64,000 nucleotides of DNA from Ulota crispa (Eukaryota; Streptophyta; Bryopsida; Orthotrichales; Orthotrichaceae). The notes under the pieces are model-generated. The model saw only the letters and a list, made by a program, of their open reading frames with translations. It did no database searches and was not told where the DNA came from. The DNA is taken from the NCBI GenBank assembly GCA_963920765.1, contig OY987251.1, positions 12,899,219-12,963,218 of the forward strand, read 5' to 3'. Each line of letters opens with the position of its first letter. The first letter of the stretch is position 1. The position numbers and the translations under genes were made by a program. This document shows, piece by piece, positions 1 through 11,569 of the stretch.

Positions 1-805
1 AAGAAAGCAAAACGCCGCCACGGCTTGAAACGTACAATGACTTCGTCGTCTTGACTGACGGAGAAAACCTTAACCGCAAATTGTGCCAACGCCTAAAACA
101 TCATCAAAACGTCACCACTTCTTCCCTCAACAAAAGCACGAGCGCAAGAAAATGACAAAATACACAAAAAAAACACCGTCGTTACAAACATTAACAAAAC
201 AAAACCAAAATTCGAACCGCTATCTCATCAATTCTTAAAAACAATAACACAAGCAAAGCAAGCAAGCACCGCCACGGCAGCAAACATCACCAAAACGTCA
301 CCTCTTCTTCCCTCAACAAAAGCACGAGCGCAAGAAAAAGACAAAATACACCAAAAAAAAAACACCGTTGTTACAAACATTAACAAACAAAACCAAAATC
401 CGAACCGCTATCTCATCAATCAATTCTTAAACAGTAAACACAAACACAAGCAAGCAAAACACCGCCACGGCTTGAAACGTACAATGACTTCGTCGTCTTG
501 ACTGACGGAGAAAATCTTAACCGCAAATTGTGTGCCAACGCCTAACACATCATCAAAACGTCACCTCTTCCTTCCCTCAACAAAAGCACGACCGCAAGAA
601 AATGAACCAAAATACAGAAAAAAACACCGTCGTTACAAATATTAACAAAATTCGAACCGCTATCTCATCAATCAATTCTATACCAGCAAACATTAACACA
701 AGCAAACAAAGCACCGCAACGGCATAAGAAAACTTACAATGACTTCGTCGTCTTGACTGACGGAGAAAACCTTAACCGCAAATTATGCCAACGCTTAAAA
801 CCGCT
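1..805. repeat. Degenerate tandem repeat with 255-447 bp spacing
   Basis: The block with core CTTCGTCGTCTTGACTGACG starts at 41, 488 and 743. A linked block (CTCAACAAAAGCACG, then ACACCG and CGAACCGCTATCTCATCAAT) occurs in three copies between them. The copy around 260-450 lacks the core block, which explains the long first spacing. The array runs off the left edge. A short open frame at 530-727 is just repeat sequence. Confidence 0.85.
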
Positions 806-1500
806 GGCGTTTTTCACAGGCCAATTCACCAAAGCAAGAGGCAGCCTTCCGTAATCTCCACAAAAAACACCGAGCACGAGGCGAAGCGAGCGCGGCAACA
901 AAGCTTGAGAAACAAGGCGCGACGAGAGGTGTGGGCTAATGAACGACGAGGGCGTAGATAAGCAGTCGAGAGAAACGGCCGCGACGGCGCAGGACTTACT
1001 AGTAAGTTCAGTGAGGGGCGCGCCACTAACGGCGGAGCAGGGGTGTGGGGTTTTCGTAGCTTCGGCCGTCGCCGTCGCTTTATAGTGGGGCTCTGTGGAC
1101 GGGGATAGGGGCATGCGGTGCGCACTGAATGCGAGGCTGATTGTGTGGTAGGTCGGAAGTGGGGTTCCAGTAGGTAGGTAGGCAGGAGTGGGGGCGGAAA
1201 AGTAGACGGAGGAGGTCGGGTCTTGGTAGGTTGTTGCAGGGGTGGGGTGGGCCGGTGGGGGCACTGGATGGGCATATGAGTAGGAGATGGTGGCAGGCAA
1301 ATTCTGAGCACGCGCCAGAGGACCTGGCCTACCACGTAGCGACATCTGGAGCGTTCCTTGTGTGTGAGGCTGTCCGCAGACGTACCCAATGGAGTGTTTT
1401 CTTTTTTAATATGTTTTTTTCCCAGCACAACATAGGGAATTTTTTTATTAGACCAAACAAGGGCCGACTTCCATAGTTCCATGTTGCATCAGAATTGGAC
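806..1500. other. GC-rich block of unknown nature
   Basis: About 600 bp are clearly richer in G and C than the flanks. Minus-strand open frames here are proline/serine-rich, overlap in different frames and show no domain. This could be a promoter or first exon of a gene beyond the left edge, or the body of a GC-rich element. I cannot decide from the sequence. Confidence 0.4.
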
Positions 1501-1553
1501 ACCGGGATCCGTTTCAACTCAGGTCCTCTTTACGCTGCACCAAATAACTTACA

Positions 1554-1976
1554 CTACACCAAATAGTGCATTTAGGTTGCCCCACCCTAATACTCANNNN
1601 NNNNNNNNNNNNNNNNNNNNNNNNNNNNNNNNNNNNNNNNNNNNNNNNNNNNNNNNNNNNNNNNNNNNNNNNNNNNNNNNNNNNNNNNNNNNNNNNNNNN
1701 NNNNNNNNNNNNNNNNNNNNNNNNNNNNNNNNNNNNNNNNNNNNNNNNNNNNNNNNNNNNNNNNNNNNNNNNNNNNNNNNNNNNNNNNNNNNNNNNGGCA
1801 ATGACAACCTAGGTGGAGAAAGACAAACTAGCAGTGTGCATGTCGTAACCATGTGAAATCCTAATATCTAAAGAGGTACATGCACTTCCAAAGAGCCAAG
1901 CTACGAGTCATGAGGTACCTTTGCATGGTAAGGCAACCTAATTGTTAAGGCAACCTAAATGCACTATTTGGTGTGT
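1554..1976. mobile_element. M-family MITE copy 1 (contains the N gap)
   Basis: The left end reads CTACACCAAATAGTGCATTT and the right end is its inverted match, GCACTATTTGGTGTG. The right half carries the family's internal motifs (CATGTGAAATCCTA, GAGTCATGAGG, AAGGCAACCTAATTG) found in five other copies. The true length is unknown because 200 Ns lie inside. It abuts copy 2 end to end. Confidence 0.85.
1597..1796. other. Assembly gap (200 N)
   Basis: Exactly 200 consecutive N, probably a placeholder of fixed size. It lies inside MITE copy 1, next to other copies of the same family, so a repeat-induced assembly break is likely. Confidence 0.95.
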
Positions 1977-2656
1977 ACATTCAATAGTGCATTTAGGTTG
2001 CCCCACACTAGTTTCTTGACATTCTACATTAAATATAATACTTATTGGCATTGCAATACTTCATCAACCATTACTACAAGAAACAAATTTTAAGGGGCTC
2101 GGCAATAACAATAAAGTTGTCAAAAAACAAACTAGCGACATCCAAGTTGTAAGGGCATCTCCACCCCAACCGCCAAGCTAGGCTTTGCAATCCGGCAGAC
2201 TACGGAGTGGGAGGCAGAGTGGGGAGACGAGGAGGCTCCCGAAGCCCACTCGGGCCGCTTTCCCCGCTCACATATTCCCAAAATCTTGCCATATTGAATT
2301 CTCGCACTCCCCTCCATTAAACATGTGTCAGAATCCTACTCGCAAAGTCCCCTCAACATTTCCCCTTCAAGGCCGCCATCCAGGAAGAATTTGGCAGAGA
2401 TGAGCTACCTAACCCAACTAGCCGCCCCTCCAGCGCAGCGCTGCCAACGCCGGGTAGGAACTGGCTGTCTCCCCGCCCCCGCCAAGCTAGAGCTCCGGAC
2501 GCGGGCTAGCGGGCGCAGTGGAGATGGTTTAAACCACGTGAAAATATTAACATTTAAAAAAATGCATGCGCCTCCAAGTAGCTAGGCGATGAGTCATGAG
2601 TCAACTTCCCAAGGTAAGGCAACCTAATGGCAACCTAAATGCACTATTTGGTATAG
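1977..2656. mobile_element. M-family MITE copy 2, interrupted by a Harbinger-like insert
   Basis: The left end reads TACATTCAATAGTGCATTT. The right end is GCACTATTTGGTATAG. Removing the nested element at 2153-2529 and one TAA leaves about 300 bp, the length of the intact copies at 7677 and 22862. Shared internal motifs include CCACACTA near the left end and GAGTCATGAG near the right. Confidence 0.85.
2153..2529. mobile_element. PIF/Harbinger-like MITE nested in M copy 2
   Basis: This 377-bp GC-rich insert starts GGGCATCTCCACC and ends GTGGAGATGGTT. It is flanked by TAA at 2150-2152 and 2530-2532. The empty site is visible in M copy 4, which reads AAGTTGTAAACTATGTG with a single TAA. A 3-bp TAA/TTA duplication with CATCTCC ends is typical of PIF/Harbinger MITEs. 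Open frames inside are short and unrecognised. Confidence 0.85.
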
Positions 2657-3683
2657 AGGCAAGAAAACACAGAAAGCAAAATTTCAACTGATGAAAATTA
2701 TTGACCCAAGTAATATCACTTTATATTGGAAATTTTCTTCTAAAGGACAAGAAAGAAAAAATGAGGTGAACAAAGCTTTTTTTCTTTTGTGATAGTGAAA
2801 GTGCACAATCTTTGGGTCCCCAAATTTTGCCTCAAGCTCATCAAATGAGGCAAGCCTAACTAAAATTCTGAGGGATTGTTTGGCCAAAATCCTTATAGCC
2901 AATCAATTTAATATTTTTGATACTTTTGCAGGAAATGTGTAAAAAAAACAAAACTCAATCTTGTGAACCATTCTTGCTTTACAATACTATCAAAGAATGG
3001 TACCTCCAAAGGCTGACCTTTCAAGAACAAGCCATGGCTTGTGAGAGATTTTTTTTCACAACTTCTCACCTCTAGTGCAAAGAAGGCCTAATAACCATAA
3101 TTCTTGTACGTCTTGCCAAAATCTTGCTAGAAAAATCCAACTTGTAATAATGTTATTTTCTAACACACTTTCATGCATGGCTCCATAATTTCTTTTGTTG
3201 TTTTCACAACTCTCTAATTTTGAGTCAACATGGAATTTGACCCCAAGGTGTCCAATTTGAGTCCAATTTGAGTCCAATTCCATATCAAATTGGTCACGTA
3301 GAAGCAAACTTGAAAGTTCTTCGAAGATATCATCGGTTTTATTGGAAAGTAAAGAATAACCTTTACAACATGGTAAGGTCCAATTGCCTCAATAAAATAA
3401 AATAGATTTTTTTTTAAGAAACCAATGAAAATTTGTTGTAGGGCATGTCTAAAACACAATCCAAGATTTATTGAAAGTTGTGAATAATTACATAGATCCA
3501 TACAATAAGCTCACTTGATCATTAGTCATGCATTCAAATGCTCCTCTTTTTTGTTATTAAATAATTTTGGCCCAGATCCCTCTCAATTTGGAGAGAATAT
3601 TCACTAAGTTGTCAATTCAAATTCTTTGGAGTGTGTGTAATTTTTTTTAAATAAAAGTGTTCTATAGTTTTAAAAACCTTGTT
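2657..3683. other. AT-rich intergenic sequence
   Basis: No gene, domain or repeat boundary is recognised. Open frames are under 100 codons and show nothing familiar. A short direct repeat, GAGTCCAATTT, occurs twice near 3258-3280. Confidence 0.5.
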
Positions 3684-3687
3684 TTAA

Positions 3688-3774
3688 CCCTTAAACGTCG
3701 GGGTGGGTCACCGTGGGTACATGGGGGCCCGTGTATACCCAGGGACAATTTTCGTCCCCGTCAACGCTTAAGGA
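3688..3774. mobile_element. L: 87-bp TTAA mini-element
   Basis: Flanked by TTAA at 3684-3687 and 3775-3778. The left end CCCTTAAACG pairs with the right end CGCTTAAGGA. The interior is GC-rich with facing GTACATGG/CCCGTGTATACC segments. It matches the other TTAA/CCC elements in ends and target and is the shortest copy seen. Confidence 0.65.
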
Positions 3775-3778
3775 TTAA

Positions 3779-4643
3779 GAAAATTGTGAATTGAAAAACT
3801 TGCTTCCTCCTAGACACTCCATCTTAATAATGTGATTAGATTTTACTTTACAATTATGTGCTTAGATTTCATGAATGTAGTCAAACATGTAAAAGCAGTA
3901 GGCAAATAGATATCATGTAAGTCCTACAATTGGGTGACAACATGGCAACTCTGAGGATTTTTTTGTTGCTAGGAAATTGTTGACCACTTTGAAGTATTAC
4001 GAAATTGGTGTTAGTTTTAAGATGACTCTTATACCTCTTTGCATGAGATGAGTAAAGTATACGTGAAAAGGCATCAAATTTGGTTATTGTGTTCTGTTTA
4101 CCTGATCCTTTGAGATAAAATAATTGATGTTTTTTTCTTAGTTTTGCTTTTTGTATTTGATACCATACCTACTATTAATAAAAGATAAAAGAATGTTAAG
4201 GATATTGCTAGGCTTTAATGTGACATTCCTTTCGGTGCTTAATGCATATTTTAGAACAGAATAAGCATAATTTCTGCCATTATAATAGAAGGTTGTAAAT
4301 AGTAATGTAGATACTTAATAAGACTTGTTTGAAGTAAACTATTTAGTATTTGAATGTGTTGAACCTTCAAAAAACTTGTCTCTTTGTACCAACTCACAAG
4401 CTTGCTTCACAATCTTATCACATTGTCACTTCGATAGAAAATGCCTTGGAGGAGGACAACAAACAATACAAAGACTATCTACTTATTACAATGTACGAAG
4501 TATAGCTATAGCTACATTGAGGCAATGTAATCACACAAAAAGGTAATTAATCACAAACTTTAATTGATTTTCTGAAAGTCAAGTTAACTGTTTTTAAATA
4601 AAATTGTTGACACAATTTAAATTATAAAGTAGTTAAATATTAC
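3779..4643. other. AT-rich intergenic sequence
   Basis: No gene or element boundary is recognised. A 73-codon open frame at 4325-4546 has no domain. Confidence 0.45.
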
Positions 4644-4647
4644 TTTA

Positions 4648-5561
4648 TCCCTTAAGATTCTTTCGTGTTTAGAGGTTCAAAATTGTTTCAAAATACTAGT
4701 CCCCAAATCAAGGTCAAAATCTTCATTGAAACTTACTTTTTCACAAATTCAACCGTATGATCCTTTGGTTGACTTGCACAAGTACATTGTCCCAAAATTT
4801 CAGAATGAACATTCCCACCAATTGCAAGATCAACGTGCTTAAATTTCAAAATGTAGGCTTTTCTAGTCCTTCTAGAAGGTGAAGTTTTGATTTTCAAACT
4901 TTTTAGAGAAAAACACATATGTTGTATTTGTTGTGCAATTTTTGCAATATGTTGGAAAATGGGTTGAAAGCATATGTAAAAAAATTCAACCAAAAAAAAA
5001 TTGGATTTATTTTTACAAAAATTGTACAATGAAAGGTATTCATGAATGAAAGATATAACTAATATGCTAATAAGTTTTGGAAGAATTTGAAAATTGTTAA
5101 TCCCAATGGTGAGAATGCTCTAACAAACAATAAGTAATTTTCATTTTCATTTTCATTTGTAATTTTTCAAAATTGAGAGTAAAAGATAATTTTATATGTT
5201 TTTTCTACCCTCTTCCTACCTTCATTGCCCGCAAAAGAAAACTTCTTGTAACTCTTGCCTCATTATTTGGAATTGAGTGATTCAATTTTTTTTGAGTAGG
5301 TATCAATCTATACAATTCTATAAAAAAAAAATTTGAAAAATTTAGAATATAATTTTTGCTGCCCGGTTTGACATTGAAATTGAAAAAACCTTTTAACTTT
5401 TGCATTGCTTATCGGAATGACATGAAATAAAGTTTTACATGTAGATTATGATGAGTGGCATCCATCCTAAAAATTTCATGAAAAATTTCCAAATTATGAA
5501 GTCAATAGAGCCTGTCCGAGTTCTCATAAAGCCCAAAGTGGGCTCCTTGGGCCTTTAGGGG
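4648..5561 (-). mobile_element. A1: 914-bp TTAA element
   Basis: Inverted copy of the element at 26433-27343, with homology along the whole length. The right end GCCTTTAGGGG abuts TTAA (5562-5565). The left end TCCCTTAAGATTC abuts TTTA, a one-base change from TTAA. A stem-loop AGCCCA/TGGGCT lies just inside the right end (5530-5544). No coding capacity. Confidence 0.85.
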
Positions 5562-5609
5562 TTAAACACCCCATTTATTTGCTTAAGTTTCTATGTTTAT
5601 TCCCTTTAA

Positions 5610-6241
5610 TCCCTAAATGCCTGAGGTCTTTTATAACCTTTTTGGAAATTTCTCTATATTGAACAAAAATCCAAAATTCTAATAAGTTGTATCTAGTTTT
5701 TTAAATCGTAACCGTACAAATTCAAACTAGATATGTTGGAGATACATAGGAAAAGAAAACATAACAATTTCAACTATGGGTTGATAGATTGTAATATTTG
5801 ATCATGAGGGTGTTAAAACTGCAAAAATGACTTAGAGTATTTCAATCCTCTTTTCACATGTTGAATTTAAAAAATTGGTCACCCAAAAAATACAAGGTTG
5901 AGGGACATAACATACATAACTCCAATCACTTTACGGCTTTTCAAAATCTTTTCTACAATTATTGAAAATGAGTTTCTAGTGTAAATATTTCTCCAAGATC
6001 TTGTGTATTTGAGGCCCATTTCCAAGAGCTCTCAATACTACAGAGAATTAAGACCCTTACACAAAGTCTTGAATAGAATAATCATAATCAATCATTTTCA
6101 AAATAAGACTTTCAATGCCAAAACTAGATTGCAAAAATAATAGTCCAAAAATATAAACTATTAAAAATAGCAACTTAGCTAGATTTTTGCACTTCAAAGT
6201 ATTACCAACAACCAAAATTTGGTGCTTTAAGCATTTAGGGG
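5610..6241 (+). mobile_element. B1: 632-bp TTAA element
   Basis: TTAA at 5606-5609 and 6242-6245. Ends TCCCTAAATGC and GCATTTAGGGG form a 10-bp inverted match. The body is homologous to 18910-19557 (inverted) and 43473-44117 (same direction). A short stem-loop built on ACCAAAATTTGGT lies near the right end. The minus-strand 64-codon frame here is not a gene. Confidence 0.85.
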
Positions 6242-6245
6242 TTAA

Positions 6246-7676
6246 GTACAACTTTCAACATGCACTTCCGATTTTTTATATAGGCACTTAACAATGTTGT
6301 TATTTTTTAAAATTCAATGTAAATTTGGTGTAAGGCACTATTGATGAGTTTTATAAGCTGCCTAAGTAGTAAGGGTTAATGCAACAAATCATTTGAGCTT
6401 TTTTAGTCAAATGGAAATTGCTAATCAATTTAATAATTGTTATAGTCAATGAAATTATTACTTAGAATTTTGGATATTCAATTGGAGGAGATTTACACCA
6501 AAATAAAAGCAAGGTACCACTTTAATTGAATGACATGTCATTTATTGAATATGAACATGGAAAGCAAAAGTTCTGGATTTAAAAAATGTAAATACCAATT
6601 TGCGCGAATTAGCACAAATTCAATAGGGAATACAATCAGGGGGCGGGCCTTGTTTGTTTTAAACCTAGCAACATAAATTCCAAGATAAATTAAATAATTA
6701 GAATCCATAGTTGTGAAACCAAAACCTTCATAATCTTCAAAAAGAAGTAGTAATATTAAAGCTCAACTAGATGGGCAAGAATGATGCTTTATAGAAAGCA
6801 CTGTTAATTTTCGTTTTCTAGTATTTCAACTAAACTTCTCATCCATGGCATTTGATTTGAGTATAAATCCAACAACAACTACAATCGTTTTGATTGTCAG
6901 CCATAACTACAAAACTTAAAGTGGTTTCTTGATAGGGACTGAAGAAGTGATTCATTCTAGAGAATTATCCCAAAGTATATAATTTCGTTTTTATTCAAAT
7001 AGCAAATTAAAATAAATTCCATTTCAAAGTTTGTCATAATAATTTCACTTCACTATCAAAGTTGAATTCAGGGTCTCTAAAACTGATTCAATTCCAAAAT
7101 TATCAAAATTTATCGCTTTTTTTTTATAAATAAAGATCATTGGGGTATATTTTTTTTCCAAAAATGGAAAAATAGAGTTGCTAAGCTGTAAGGGATGGAC
7201 TCAATTTGACTAAACTAACAGGTTGTTCACACTATGTCCCACATCCCATCTTGGTAAGTCCAACCTTAATGTGAGGTTCCAACTTAGGGGTAGTTCACAT
7301 TGTGTCCTACATCTCATCTTTGTAGGTCCCATCCCAATGCCAATTCCCAACTTACTTGAGTTATTAAAAGTAAAAAGCAATTCTAAAGAAAGATATGAAT
7401 ATTATATGCAAAATATTAATGGGACTTGGGCTAAAAGTTGGGTCTAGCAAAGTGGTCAATCCAAACCTTGAATGAGTCCCACTTCTTTTGTTGTCAAAAC
7501 TTCCAAAAATGCTACCATGTAAGCAATTGGGACATAGGACTTGAGATGTAGTATGAAATGCCAAGTGCCAACTATTAACTTTACACCAATCAAATTCTCA
7601 GATTTTAGTGGAGCGTGTCAAATAATGTGAACCGTTCCTAACCCTCACAATATTCACAAAATTGTAAAATAAATCC
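6246..7676. other. AT-rich intergenic sequence, one weak repeat
   Basis: No gene is recognised. The segment near 7220-7600 is weakly similar to about 53280-53600 (shared AAAACTTCCAAAAA and neighbouring motifs), so it may be an old dispersed repeat. Element boundaries are not resolved. Confidence 0.4.
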
Positions 7677-7984
7677 CTACACTAAATATTGCATTTAGGT
7701 TGCCTTGGCAATTAGGTTGCCTTACCCGAGTAAGTTACCTCATGACTCATCAGTTGGCCACTTGGAGGCACATGCAACTCACTAAATATTTAGATTTCAC
7801 ATGGTTTGTGACTTGGAAGCCACTAGTTTGTCTTTTTGTTGCTTCATTATTGTTGATAGACTATCTAAAAATGGTTTGTTGCAATGATTTTTGATGAAAG
7901 ATAATAGAGCAGTAGTAAATATTTATATAGTGTGAAATGTCAAGAAATTAGTGTGGGGCAACCTAAACTCAATATTCAGTGTAG
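7677..7984 (-). mobile_element. M-family MITE copy 3
   Basis: 308 bp, CTACACTAAATATTGCATTT at left and CAATATTCAGTGTAG at right. The interior is opposite in direction to copies 4 and 5 (here GCCACTTGGAGGC and TTCACATGG). Open frames that cross it are spurious. No convincing TSD, so the superfamily is open. Confidence 0.85.
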
Positions 7985-8610
7985 CATTTTCAGATTTGGA
8001 TGCAAAAGTGCAGAGTTATTGCTTGGATCCATTTTCAAACCCACTTTCAAACTGCCATTGCCCTTTCAAATATGCAAATGATGGGCGTGGCAAGAACTCT
8101 TCTGCGTTGTACCCTTTTTCCCCTTGCACAATCACCAAATTTGTCATAATGGATGGCGACTTGCTTTTTGCTTTTTGCACACTTGGAAACATGCAATTCG
8201 TCAGAAGTTTGGATTGTGAACCCCCAACTGATGATCAGCCCTGGAAAATGCAATATCCCTGACGCAATTGATGAAGTTTTCTTGCAGTGCTGGAGATACC
8301 CTTAGTTGGCTGCCAATGAATAAAATCCTCAGAGGCGCACAGATGGGCTTTGGACCACACAGCGCCACAGGGGGGAGCTGTTTTCAAGTAGTTCCCCCTG
8401 TAGCCGTCCAGTTTCCACGGTTTGAAGCCTAAATATCAGGAATGAGAATCAATCACCAGAGGCTGTCTGCAATAAAACACCACCAGTCCACCACGAAATG
8501 GCCCAGTGTGTTCTATTTCATTTTTATAAATGTATTATTTATGTACCTTGCGCTCATTACAGCCACCACTAAGATTCTTCAGTTCAACTCCAAGTTAAGT
8601 TTTTTGTTTC
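7985..8610. other. Unassigned sequence, locally GC-richer
   Basis: No gene is recognised. Overlapping frames of 103 and 68 codons on opposite strands (7951-8262) show no domain. The 8230-8480 stretch is more GC-balanced than its surroundings. It may be a decayed element or gene remnant. Confidence 0.35.
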
Positions 8611-8618
8611 GTTATTGA

Positions 8619-9713
8619 GGGAATTGCTAAAGCCACACCCAAATTTGGTAACGCCACAGTCCTATTAATTTCATTTTTTTGTTTTTATCTTTACTTGTCA
8701 AAGACGTGGGCTATAGGCTGAATTTTTTGCAATTCACCTTGAATTTGAGTAGTGGGCAAGTTGCAATACTTTTTCATTTAGTTTAGTATTTTGTTTACAA
8801 GTTTTTTCTTACATAAGAACTTTTAACTACATGCATGGCAGCTTATTAGGTTTTAAATGGCAACTTTTAAGTTTAGTTCATATACTCTCCAGTTATGTGC
8901 ATTGGTGATATCTAACATCAATCTTCAATAGTTGTTTTATTTTCTTAGTTCTAATGCTAAACTTGGAAATTTGCAAAGTGCACACTAACAATTTTGTCAA
9001 GAAGCCGCTAAAAGACTATTTAGTACTTTTGTAAAAGCACCAAACTCTACCATGACACAATAACTACAAGCAGTTGTTTGAGGGAGGGCAGGTGAATAAA
9101 AAGCGCATTTACACTTCGCATTATAGCTAGGTGGGGGGAAATCAAATATGATTAATGGCTACTCAAGTTGTCATAATCTGAGATCCCATCAACGATATGG
9201 CAACACGTCAAATTGCACCTCACCTCCAAGGCAATTTTGCATCTTGAGACTTTGGCTACTTTTAAAATTTCCTCTTTGTTTTTACAATACACTTTTAGCG
9301 CAACCAAATTTGAGATAGAAATTTTGCAAAATTTAGCCATATTTATTACAGATGCGCCAAACCCCTGTGAGCATGTAATTTGAGAAGTTTATGCTATTTT
9401 TTTATATTCAAGTGATCTATATCATTCATTCAATCACGTCATTACCACCCCCTTGAAAGAAGAACAAATACAAATTTTTGTTGAATTTTTATTCTTTATG
9501 TATTTTTACTTTAAGTGAATTGAAAGTCCAATGTTTTTAGTTTCAAATTGAAGCACCTCCATTTTTTTAATATAGCCTTAGAATGATAGAGGTGAAACCA
9601 ATCCTTTGATTCTTTTTTTTTTTTTTTTTAAGCGTTAAATTCTCACAATTCATGCTCAAAGCACACTTTGAGATGTGACATTAGCAATTTTGGGTGTCGC
9701 TTTGACAATTCCA
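8619..9713. mobile_element. J1: GGGAATTG element with 8-bp TSD
   Basis: The left end GGGAATTGCTAAAGCCACACC pairs with the right end GGGTGTCGCTTTGACAATTCC. The 8-bp GTTATTGA is repeated at 8611-8618 and 9714-9721. The parts near the two ends match the shorter relatives at 37864-38143 and 38585-38954. The middle (about 8670-9350) is extra and may be another insertion. An 8-bp TSD suggests hAT-type transposition. Confidence 0.75.
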
Positions 9714-9721
9714 GTTATTGA

Positions 9722-10946
9722 ATATAGAGTTTTTTTTAATGACACGATTGAAAGAATCTTCATTGCAATGAAGAAATACAAGCCCTCAATTGAAAGTGCC
9801 TTGTGGGAGTACAAAGATAGATAAACTTGAACCACACATACCAACCTCAACCAACACCCAAAGTCTGCCCCACGATGTAAACCCAACAACCATATGAGTT
9901 GTTCATAACATCCTTTAATAGGTTGAAACTTTTTGTAACTAAAAGTAATTGTGTATTAGAATAAAAGTTATGAAAATAAATTGAAATTATTATTTGTCCA
10001 AAAAAGTTATTGGTATTCAAAGTTGACGACTCGTTTGATAGTTTCAACTAAAAATTTCATGGTGTCTTGCACTATACATTTCTCCACATTAATCAAAGTG
10101 GAATGCTTACCTTCTAGTCTAATGTACTTGAAAGACAAAGCCAAAAGTAGAGTCTAGCATGGATCCCCTTTTGGATGCCCATCAACTATGACAATAAACA
10201 TTTCATTTCTACACACCAAAAGACCTTTGGGCATCTTTGTTGGACCGTTTAGGAATTGGTACGCTCTACACATTTCAAAGAGCCTTTGGGGGCCAATGTG
10301 GGCCGGCAAGACTAGCAAAGTCCACCAAGCACTATATTTATTAAAATGAGAGTTTTCTAATGAAATGAGAGATCCTAGTACCTCCTATTCATTTTTTGAG
10401 AGATTCCCATGAATTTGAGAGGAAATTTAAAGGAAATACAACTTGAAATTGAAAGGTTTTAGGTCAATTTAGCTCAATTTGAGCTAAATAGTCAAATTCA
10501 TACTCTTGTTTTAATGAAAATTCTCATTTTAATGAAAATTGGTGCTTTTGGTAGAGCTTCAATCTAAATCAATATGGTTATTTTGAGAGGTCTTGAATCT
10601 CTCAATTTAATGAATGTAAGGTTACCGACACATGATAAACCAATGCGCCAAGTGTTAGAAATAGATGGTTGAAGATAAGAGGGTTGCATATTGAGATTTG
10701 GTCTTTGGAGAACGGACTCATGGCCTTCCATGCATGTCTATGAGTACATCATTGATGAAGCAGGCTAGAACTGCATATGTAGGTAGTGCAACCCAACATC
10801 AATAAACAGTATGCACAAATCTCTCAACTTGCGGAAAACAAGCTCACTTGAACTCTTTTTGGACTTATCCACTCACCGTCTTGGAGCGCTTGTTCAGCAA
10901 GGCCGCTCAAAGATTTGACCTCCGCATGTCCGTGATGGGAATAAGA
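9722..10946. other. AT-rich intergenic sequence
   Basis: No gene is recognised. The longest frames are 66-77 codons on the minus strand and show no domain. It ends at the TSD of the copia element. Confidence 0.45.
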
Positions 10947-10951
10947 AAAAG

Positions 10952-11223
10952 TGTTGAAATAAGCATTCTATTAATATACTCTACACATAGTTAACTAGAG
11001 TTCACTAGAGTTTACTTTAGTAAAGGGATCCCATAAACCAATAGTTGAGAAGGACTTTTCTTTCTCTATCTTTGGTCTTCCCTTGTATATAGTAGGCAAA
11101 CCCTACTTGGATTATAACACTTGTTACTTCTTTTCCTTGCATACTTTGTTATATCTCTTTTGTGTCCTCATTGTGTTTTCTATTCCCAACTCTTTCCTTA
11201 GAGTCTGTAGCTCTATTGCAACA
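10952..11223 (+). repeat. 5' LTR of the copia element
   Basis: 272 bp starting TGTTGAAATAAGC and ending CTCTATTGCAACA. It matches the 3' LTR at 14221-14325 plus 17498-17653, with some substitutions. The following CGTCATCAGCAC resembles a worn tRNA-Met primer binding site. Confidence 0.92.
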
Positions 11224-11569
11224 CGTCATCAGCACAAAGCTCTATATTTCTATATATAGCATCTTTCTTTTGTTATAGCATGGCTATAGCATTTTTTACT
11301 TGTACTATCTACAGTAACATACAGCATTGGAGCTGTGTTGATGTGACTACTGCTTTTGGAGATTAGTTCAGTGTTCTTGTTGCTCCCCCTCTTGCTTAGT
11401 TTTATTTTATCTCTCAACATGGCTATGCTTTGGTTTTCAACGCGGAGCTTCATTGCATAGCATCCCAACTGCGACTTTGTGGAGAGAAGACAGAGGAGAA
11501 ATAACTCATAGATAAGACTCTATCTACCTTTCCTCCTACTTCTGCTATTTTAGCCTAACTATATTGCAA

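Noticed and set aside
734-1482. Minus-strand open frames of 203 and 218 codons
   Set aside because: They overlap each other in different frames, are low in complexity (P, S, T, R) and show no domain. GC-rich DNA alone keeps frames open. The region is described as a GC-rich block instead.
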